Assembly (NCBI GenBank): GCA_947846985.1
Contig: CANTUZ010000025.1
Span: forward strand, 13,452,100 to 13,516,099
DNA length: 64,000 nucleotides
Direction of reading: 5' to 3'
DNA from: Fratercula arctica
Taxonomy: Eukaryota > Chordata > Aves > Charadriiformes > Alcidae
Shown: positions 55,831 to 64,000 of the stretch, one piece after another
Layout: every line of letters starts with the position of its first letter
Position numbering within the stretch: the first letter of the stretch is position 1
The notes under the pieces: model-generated
The model's input: only the letters and a program-made list of their open reading frames with translations
Told to the model about the DNA's origin: nothing
The model's database searches: none
Translations under genes and position numbers: made by a program

Positions 55831-58373
55831 ATGCCTACCAGCATATTTTTTTCTCAGATGAATTTGTGGTCCTGATTGACCATACCAGTGACCAAGCATT
55901 GGGTTTCAGTGACAGGAATGTCACTGCTGCTTCAACTGTCCATTGAGCCAAGCACAATCATGCTAGGAACAGAGGCACTGCGCAAGCTGCACACCGTGAC
56001 CATGTTGTATGATGTAAAAGCATGCCTACCCTCCATGCTGGCACACATCCACAGACAGGCCTGAGGCAAACTATAGCTGCAGACGAGAGGAGATATGAAA
56101 AAATGCTGAACAGCCTCACAATGTCTTTCTTGTTTTTGGAAGCCTGCATTGTGCTGGTGACCACATCAGATGGGTAGAACCTCAGGGCTGGAGAGCCACA
56201 GCAATGCATGGGCTTCCAGTCCTAAAATTCACCATCTCCTCCTGAAATATCCCTGCCTGAAGCATGACAGAAGGTAAAGTATTATGGGAAGTCATCCTTT
56301 CTCAGCCAAATATTAGCAGTCATCGGCCGAGAAAGAGGTTAGCTTAAATTGTTAGAAAATACCACTGAAGACAATTTAAAATAATTGGGTTTACCTTGCA
56401 TTGCAGCTGGTTAGGGCACAGACTGAGAGAGCTGTTGTACCTTGTCTGAGGGGCAATAGCTCTTACACTTCTCTTACTCAATCTCTTCTAAATGTCTGAA
56501 CATATTACCAATTTAAATCCCTATGGCAGTCTAAGCCTGAGATGCCCAAACTTGGGCCTCAACAAACATGCCTTGTTATTCAAGTCTATTCTTGATTCTA
56601 GGAGAAACTGTTTTCAAGACAGGTTTGAGGTCCGTTGATGATCTAGCATTCGGATACCAAGGCTGTTACCTGTGGACTGCATTTCCCAGAGATATGCCTA
56701 GAGCTATACTAAAATGAACTACAGATTGTAATTTAAGATTTTTAAAATAGCAAGGATGCTTTTTTCTTCAGATATTCAGCAGACTTTAACTGAATTTTTA
56801 TAAATTCATGTGAGAAATTTGGCCGAGAAGTCCAAAGGCTGAAGTACAAATTCTTCCTTCATGTTTCCTTTGACATATTTTTTTTGACAGCAGTGAAGCT
56901 TCACTGAAAATGTACTTTCTAGGTCAGTTTTCCATTAATTTTCATTCCCATATATTCCAAAGTGAGAATTCTCTAGGGACAACCTGAGCATCTGAACAAC
57001 TACTTCATTCCTGTTGGCCTTTTTTTAACACTAAGACACAAGTTTGCAAGTCCCTTATTGTGTGTCTACAGCAGTGCAGGGAAGCTTCCAGGAGCAGTTA
57101 GTTTACCTTATGGCAAATTCCAAGGCAGTATTTAAAGTTCAAATGAAATTCCAGCATTCAAAGTGTGAGGTTTAACACAAAAAAATCCCAGGTCTGTCAG
57201 TGAAAAGTTTAATTATGGACAAGATGACACACACATAGTAAAGCCCACAAAGGCAGCAACACTGCTAAGGAAGCACATTCCAATAAAATCTTAAAAGATT
57301 ACTTTAATAATAAACCATGCATTCTTGAGCAAGCCATCGCAGGATTAGCTACCACATTGCTTTGCTGCAAGCAGATTTTTCACAAACTGTTATTGATATT
57401 GCTTTCAAGGCACTCGTTTCTAAAGTTAAAGTTGATGTCTTCCAAAGGTCTCTGCACTTTGATGTTTTTATTTCACACTGCTACCCCAGTTTCCATCCAG
57501 ACTGGAATCCCGGTGATCCTAATGACATATTGTGGTTTGGGCAGAGTTAATGTACAGAAAAGCGGTAGAAAAACTTACTGAGGTGAAGGTTTACAGCTGC
57601 AATTTCAAGATAATTTTAGACCTGCTGAAAAATGGCTTGTGGTTGGGAAGTGTTGAGACTGATACTGTTCTGTATAATAAGCGGTTAACTTAAAACAAAA
57701 AAACCTTGGGTAGGGCACTGAACCTATGCCAGCAATAGTAAGATCAGACACAACAAATATGAGAAAAAGTCATCATCCTGGAAAAGGTAGCACACACTGC
57801 TATAATCTTTTAATAGTCAGGCTTAAAGTCATAACAGCCATTGTCCATTTGATTTTGTTTTTACTGTAGCAAAATAAACATCCTTTTACTTTCCATAAAG
57901 TGTAAAGCATGACCATTAAGTCCTGCAGTGCAGTATAGATGAAATAACTGAATTCCTGTGGGGCTTTCTGCCTGGATTCCTCCCACGTTCAGAAGGCAAT
58001 CCTATTACATATGTTTAATGTAACAGTTCTGAATTTTAGCATTTAGCTCAACAATGTGGGACATCAGGGGAGCTGTTCTAAGTTGAATTACAAAATAGTG
58101 CAGTCCTTCAAGGCCTGAGACATTTTATTCTCTAAGAAAACTGTATTTTTTTCCAGTTAGTTATTAACCATTTATCAGTAAAAAAGTTTTTCTGGGAGAT
58201 TATTAGTGACATCCCGAGTGCTGGTAGATAGTGAAGGACCTCTTGGCATTTCTGTAACAGATGTAATTTCATTGCACCTCAAAAGGGCTCTTAAACTGCT
58301 CTCTATTGGCAAATGAAAAGCATTTTCATCTCTTCCAAATTTAACAACAAATAGTATAAATCATATTTGTAAC
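55831..58373. other. Unique non-coding sequence
   Basis: About 2.5 kb with no recognised feature. A 62-codon open frame at 57,362-57,550 was considered and not called. Confidence 0.5.
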
Positions 58374-58400
58374 TCGTGGTTTCAGTTGGGATAGAGTTAA
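58374..58400 (+). repeat. Short LTR fragment
   Basis: CGTGGTTTCAGTTGGGATAG plus AGTTAAC resembles the first bases (TGTCCTGGTTTCAGCTGGGA...) of common avian ERV LTRs. Only about 27 bases match. Confidence 0.4.
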
Positions 58401-59739
58401 CTGGGGTTAAATCACAACAGTAACCATTAGTGCGACTAGTCAAGGTATTTCAGTGAAATGTGCCTAGGTTTTGTGTTAGGCAAAGCACAAATGTTAATCA
58501 TGCTTATACCAGCACTAGGCTGGGCTGCTTTACAGAAGTTGCTTTGCTACTGCACCATGTTTAAACTGTCTCATCCTTCATGTTAGGCAGTCTGTGTAAC
58601 TCGCTTCCACAAAGCACGCTGAGCAAATTATTATTCTTTAAAATATATACTGCCCCAGCACCAAGAAGCTCCAGTCTTGCTGGTAGGTCTCTAAGCACAA
58701 GGTGTTCAAAACAATGTATAGTGCAGTGCAAGCTGTACAAAACCAACATTGTTAAACATGAATACAAGTGTCCCAAAGAATTCAGATCTAATCCTGCAAA
58801 TACCGACATGTGTAGCCAGCAACCTGTTAACTGTAGCAAATGCCTCTTTACTTATGTAGCATGCACTTCCTTCCGTGAACACTAGGCTAGTGTATAAAAA
58901 TACGGCCCTCATGAGTCCTTTTTGGTTAAAATTAGCATTTCTGAAATGAAAGACAGATACAGGCAAGTGAGATGCAACTACTAGCTTTTAGTCACCTCAG
59001 GCACCTCCTACCACTTTTGCTATTCCAGGCTTGAGTGGTCGGTCCTAATAAAAGAGTACCAGACCATATCAAGGAAAGTATCGTATCATTTGGTAGCTTT
59101 GTATGTGGATGATGACCAAACGCATCCACCAGTTCTGAGCCCTGAACTCCCTGATAATAAAATCATTTTGTATTAAATATTTCCCTCTTCCAAAACACTT
59201 AGAAATATCAAATACATGTATTAAAACTGCAGGGAAAATATTGCTCTTTTTTCTCTTTTTAAATTGGGTATTGCTGTAGAAGGCAATATCATAGTTTTGA
59301 ACAGAAATATTTTGCACTGTTTTGAGAAAATAAATGTTAGGCTAAGTTTACAGCTTTAAAAAAAAAAAAAGAAGCAGCTCTTCTACAAGGACCAAAATGT
59401 GATTTTTTTATCAGAGGCTCTTTCTCTTTCATACAAGTTGGAAAACAGCTGTACTGCACTGGGAAACAAAACATGATAGATATTTGAATAAAGATGAGTG
59501 GGAAGTACAAAAAAGGTCAGGTGTGGATGTGACCCAGAAACTGAATTGCACTGACCCAATATTTTGGTTCAGCTAGCCACAGATTTGGAGGGGAAAGGGT
59601 GGTGTTTTGTTTTTGGTGTTTTTGAGAAAAAAAACCCCAAAACTTGTTGGTTTAGACTTGGACTTTTTAACACCATCACCACACCCACATTTATACAAAC
59701 ACACGAGGGGACCAATTTTCTAGAAGAGTGTTTCAGGCC
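58401..59739. other. Unique non-coding sequence
   Basis: About 1.3 kb. No recognised gene or repeat. A 13-base A run lies near 59,357-59,369. Confidence 0.5.
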
Positions 59740-59799
59740 CATCGCTCCCTAAGAAGCATAAATACCTGTGCCCTGCAAACTGTGGGCGCCACACGTTTC

Positions 59800-60700
59800 T
59801 GTGCCCCCGCAGTGTCCCCCGGTCTCACACCCTACTGCCCTCCCGGCATGTCCTCCAGGGGGGCTCCGACCCCTTCCTGGGAGGGTGCTGTCCCGGGCCC
59901 CAGATCCCTCCCACCCGCAGCAGGGGCCGTAGCAGCGGCTCACAAGGGGTTAAGCTTGTGAGCACCGACACGTTGAGGGGGAGTAGCCGAGACCAAGCAG
60001 CAAAAACATCATAGCACATTCCTGCGTAGTCCTCAACTGCCAGCATCTGATTAAAACCATATCTCTCTCTGTGAGTGTCTAACTAATCTGAAGGCGAGAG
60101 TACAACTGAATATTTAACCGGGCCCCCAGTCTTAGCTAGGCTACTGGCTGCAGTCATTGGATCATGCACGGAGTGGTACGGATCTAGCCTGTAAGTAGTT
60201 TTGCGAGCGGGGTTCGGCTCCTGCAAAGCGTGCTGGGGCTGTTATGGGGGAAAAAGGGAGAGCTTTTTTTCCCCCAAGGATGTGATAGTCGGTGCTTGTG
60301 ACAGGGCTGCCCGGGCCCCTGGAGCGGCCGGGCCGCGGGTGGTGGACGCTAACAAAGAGGCGGCGCCGGGGAGGGCTTCAACTGCGGCTGGGCCGGGTCT
60401 TAGCCTGTCTCGCCTACTCACATCTTACTGCAACTTCGGGCAAAAGGTGCTGGTGGGGCTGCGCTTTTCTACCGAAAGCCGGAGAGATTGCGACGCTGGC
60501 AGCGCGGAGGGGTGGGGGTAGAGTGCCGGGAGCACTTGAGTTCGGCCGCGCCGCGGCGTGCGAGGGGAACTCGGCGTTGCCCGAGACGGGTTGCGGGGGG
60601 AGCGTGTCCTGGCTGAGACGGGGTAGAAGCTGCCTACATCCTGCTCTGGACTCTAGCAGGGCTGGCGCCCTGAGGAAGCTTGAGCGCAAAGCATGTTAAA
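59800..60700 (+). promoter_or_regulatory. CpG island, probable host promoter
   Basis: GC content and CpG frequency rise sharply over an otherwise AT-rich background. Examples are GAGCGGCCGGGCCGCGG, GCGGCGCCGGGGAGG and TTCGGCCGCGCCGCGGCGTGCGAG. In vertebrates this marks a promoter. A TATA-like AATATTTAACC (about 60,108-60,118) and a strong splice donor (CCT|GTAAGTAG, GT at 60191-60192) suggest transcription to the right with a small first exon near 60,140-60,190. The gene is not identified. Open frames through the island look like GC-rich chance frames. Confidence 0.6.
60185..60198 (+). promoter_or_regulatory. Candidate splice donor
   Basis: AGCCT|GTAAGTAG matches the donor consensus GTAAGT at 60191-60196. 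It lies in the CpG island. An ATG 36 bases upstream (60164) hits a stop after seven codons, so the exon would be 5' UTR if real. Confidence 0.35.
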
Positions 60701-63700
60701 TATGCGTTTTCGTTCTTGTGTGTGTGGAGAGGAGGGGATTAAGACATGAATAAATATGTATATAAGCACAAAATTTAACATAAATAACTGAGATGAAAGA
60801 CTCAAGTAGCAGAGAGGAGGAAAGGGTTAGGATGCTGTGAAGCAGGGGTGGGTGTTTATTTTGGACAGAGCATCCTTGCTGGGTACCCCTCTATCTGCTG
60901 GTGAATCTCAGGATGCTACTTGTGTCTGTAGTAAATAAGTATAGTTAAAGATGTCTAGGATTAATAGAAATGAGTCTTCTGTCTTGTCAGAAAAACTAAC
61001 TTCTCATTTGGTGAGAATTCAAGTCTAATGATTATCATATGGTAACATGTTGGGGTAGTGCCTGTGCTCTGAGCAGTAAGATAAATGCAGGTGTTGCTAA
61101 TATAGATAGACTTCTCAGTTGCAGAGCTTCTACCCCTTGGATAAGCTGAGGCTAGTTAATTGAGCATGTAAATCCACTGGTAAGGTAGGATTAACTTTGG
61201 GGGGAGGGGGAAGGAATTGTTTCCATCTTAATGAAGCTAGTTTGCCTTAAAAGACTATATTTTTGCCTTGGAAGTCTTCTGTAACTTCCATAAACAAGAT
61301 TGTCCAAAATGGACCAAATCTTGAGAGTGTGTAGGCTTAGATTTGCCCGTTCCACGCTAAGGAATGAACACAGGTATGCTTAGGAATGGGAACTCCTGTG
61401 TAGATAGGCAAAATAGAGGTGCAGATTCAATTAGAGAAAAGTAATTATGAAGCTATGTATTCTAGCTGTCTGTGAAGACTTATCAGCCACTAATAAATTG
61501 AAAGTGTGTCCTGGTGTCTGATAGCGACCTGTTGGCAGTTATAATGCTAGTAGGCCTTCAGATCAGTTTCCATTAGGTGATTATAGGACCTTCCAGGAGG
61601 TGGGTGAAGCAGTAGGTAGTTAACCAGAGGGGTGAATCAGATACCAAAGGAAATCTTTTCACCTGAGAAGGGGATTGTCTAAGGGAGTAATCCACCATAT
61701 ATGTTTAAAGAATCACTGCAGTCACATCCACCAGAACTACTCTTGAGGCATAATTGGGCTTCCAAAATTCCCTGAATGGTCCAAGGACATGGTCAAGCCT
61801 TAAAGCATAAATTTCTACTGATAGTAACTCACTAGAGTTTGCATTTGGAGGAGGAGAACCAAGTGATAGAAATAGTAAGGAGTATGTGAGGACTAAATGA
61901 ATGTCAGGTGAATCATCAAAACAGAGGCTTTACTCAAAGTCATGAAGTCTGCTAGTTTAGGAAGGTTCAGGGTAAAGTGGAGTGAATGCCAGGCGCTCCA
62001 AGTCTTAAATAGAGATGGTTCTGCTGAGGGGGAATCTAACAGGGTCTTTTGTGCTTGTCACTACAGATGGGAGACTGGGAGAATCATGAGCACTACTCTG
62101 ATAGTCCTGTGTCTTATGATACTTCTCATCTATTGTGCTTTTACTTCAAACAAAGCTATTGGCTGAGTACCAGCAGTTGTGCTCAGCACTATCAGCTGGA
62201 AGGATGGATCAAATGTCAAAAATCTGATGTCAGCTTCCTCTTGTGAAGGTAGAGATGGTTATCCATTCTAATGTGTGTTTTCTGCTGTGTTTCTAAGCAT
62301 CTCTATACATCTGCAGTACACAACCCACTTTGTCATTGAGAAGAGTATTACTTGTCAAAGTGCCTGCATAACCCTATTATTAGACACTAGAGACCAGTAG
62401 TAGCTATGGATATACTTCTTGCTTAAGGCCTTTACTTCATGAGCAGATATGGAAAGAAGCACTTGAAACAGGTGAATATGATAGATGCAAAGGGTGTCAA
62501 AAAGAGCTCTTAGATTTTTGTCTTCGTGCAAAAGCAAATAAATGTACTTAGTGTCAAGGAAGGGGGAGTCAAGGGCTGGTGTCCGGACAGGATATTTAGG
62601 ATAAAAATGACAGCTTGAGATATGAAGTAAATAAAAGCACATACTATGCTGTAGTTGCTGAGTATTGTTGCCAAACCTACAGGGTTTTTTTTGTCTCCTA
62701 TTGATGCTCTTTTCTCCTGGTGACCTTTACACTGGTAGGATGTTTGTGTGGCTTGCTGGGTTAACCCAGTTCTTGGGAATGCTTGTGGACTTTATTCAGC
62801 AAGGCTAGCAATATGCGAGCACTTCAGAAACAAGAAGTTGCTTGGACAATGAAGCAATAAATTTCATATCCAGAGAAAGCCAGCTTCCTCTGGAAACAGT
62901 ACTGATGGTATAAATCCTGCTCGCTGGCTAGATTCTGTCAAAAGAAATGATGAAGAAATAGCATGATGGTACCTTGTAATCTGCAAGGATGTTGGAGGAA
63001 AACTCTAGTTCTTGCATGTAGACTAAGGGATTATTAGTAGAATAAAGACACACACACAACCATCCCTGGGAAATCTTGGAGTAGGAATCTGAAGAGGTCT
63101 TAATGAGCTTCTGCTGTGAAACACAACCAAGAATAAGCCACTACTCCCCTGCCTCAGTATGGACTACACAGAAATACAACTTGGGGTTATGTTAGAAGGA
63201 TCAAATAGAATAAGGTGTCTAAGTACTGTAACTGACAAAAACTAACCTGGTTTTGAGGCTGTATCTGGGTTCAAGGGTCTCAGGGTTATTAAGCTGGCTG
63301 AAGCATAGTGGCAGGCCCAGTCAATAAACAAGAGGTACCAGTTTCAACAGGATTAGCTTGTTTATATAAGCTAGGCAGATGAGTGCTGAACAGAGCATCT
63401 TCTTTCATCTAACTCATGTAAGCCCTGGCTGATAGGGACATAGACCATTCCAGTTTCCCCTCTGCTGAAAGGATGTGCCTTGCAAATGCTATGAAGTGCT
63501 TGAGAATTACGTGTTTCAGCTGAAAAGCCCTGCAGTCCTTTACTCCCAACTATCTGGGAGGGTTTTAAAAGCTTCTAATAAAGCTTCATAGCTAATGCAT
63601 GTTACCTTAAAGTTCAAAGCTCAGACATTACAGGGCTAGTTAAGGACAGACTATTGGCTTTGGAGCTGAACTTTCTGCTGCTCTGTCATTTCGTGTTGCA

Positions 63701-64000
63701 TCTTTAAGCAATAAGATAAGTGAAATGCTTAATGAGGATTATCTCTTGAAGAAAACATGTAGGCCTGAGACAGGATAATAGACCTTTACCTTGGCATTCA
63801 GGAGGCTTCATGACGATGTCAGCTAGGAACTGGCTCCTCTAGCAGAGTATACTGAACTCTTAATGCTGATGTGTCACAACTGTAAGTCTCCTCCTATGAG
63901 AACTAAGGCACCTGCCCTATGACTAAAACACTTAGGGATGAGACTTTCTTCCTTAGGAAGGGACAGGACAAGTTGGGAAAACTAAGGATGTAGTGTTAAT
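60701..64000. other. Unique sequence, possible first intron
   Basis: About 3.3 kb without repeats, genes or RNAs that I recognise. If the CpG island is a rightward promoter, this is intron 1. Confidence 0.4.

Noticed and set aside
57362..57550. A 62-codon open frame that could be a host exon.
   Set aside because: No recognisable protein family, no clear acceptor and donor pair, and AT-rich surroundings.
60201..60699. Open frames of 106 and 135 codons in the CpG island.
   Set aside because: Overlapping frames of GC-rich, low-complexity composition; typical of stop-poor island DNA and not of a real protein.
1..64000. CRISPR arrays, bacterial operons, tRNA or rRNA genes.
   Set aside because: No regularly spaced repeats, no ribosome-binding-site organisation and no cloverleaf-type sequence were found; the window is vertebrate.

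Overview
This is a piece of a vertebrate nuclear genome, almost certainly a bird. Six CR1 LINE copies are present, some ending in the avian-style tandem ATTCTATG octamer. The LTRs belong to short TGTCCTGG...CACGACA families with 5-bp target duplications, and an AT-rich non-coding background surrounds a single CpG island. I see no intact host protein-coding gene and no tRNA or rRNA gene.

Layout. (i) Bases 1-25,600 are a retroelement cluster. ERV-A (+, 1-2930) is the 3' part of an env-less, class III (ERV-L-like) provirus. It appears to sit inside the gag of ERV-D (+, 2931 to about 11,556). ERV-D is a nearly complete gag-pro-pol-env provirus with a -1 frameshift signal, an env splice acceptor, a 41-codon membrane-protein ORF just before env, and a surface glycoprotein built from two tandem copies of one module. 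A CR1 fragment follows (11,603-12,454). Next comes ERV-B (minus, 12,455-22,469), split by ERV-C (16,012-19,651). Two solo LTRs of the A/C family follow, each with a perfect 5-bp target duplication. (ii) Bases 25,600-59,740 are mostly unique AT-rich DNA with CR1 copies (one nearly full length, one pair nested), a MIR-like SINE, a polypurine tract and a degraded LTR. (iii) A CpG island at about 59,800-60,700 probably marks the promoter and first exon of an unidentified host gene. The remaining 3.3 kb looks like intron or intergenic DNA.

The most unusual object is ERV-C. It has an LTR in + orientation on the left and an LTR in minus orientation on the right, each followed inward by the tRNA-Lys primer-binding site. 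The whole unit is flanked by one 5-bp target duplication (AACCC). Both ends of the integrated DNA are therefore U3 ends. The inner junction falls exactly at the 3' end of the primer-binding site, on a 7-base match to the reverse-transcriptase gene. This looks like a provirus made by mispriming of plus-strand strong-stop DNA and then integrated by integrase.

All retroviral genes here are broken. Most premature stops that can be compared with a sister copy are CGA to TGA changes, as expected for methylated CpG decay. No active virus is implied.
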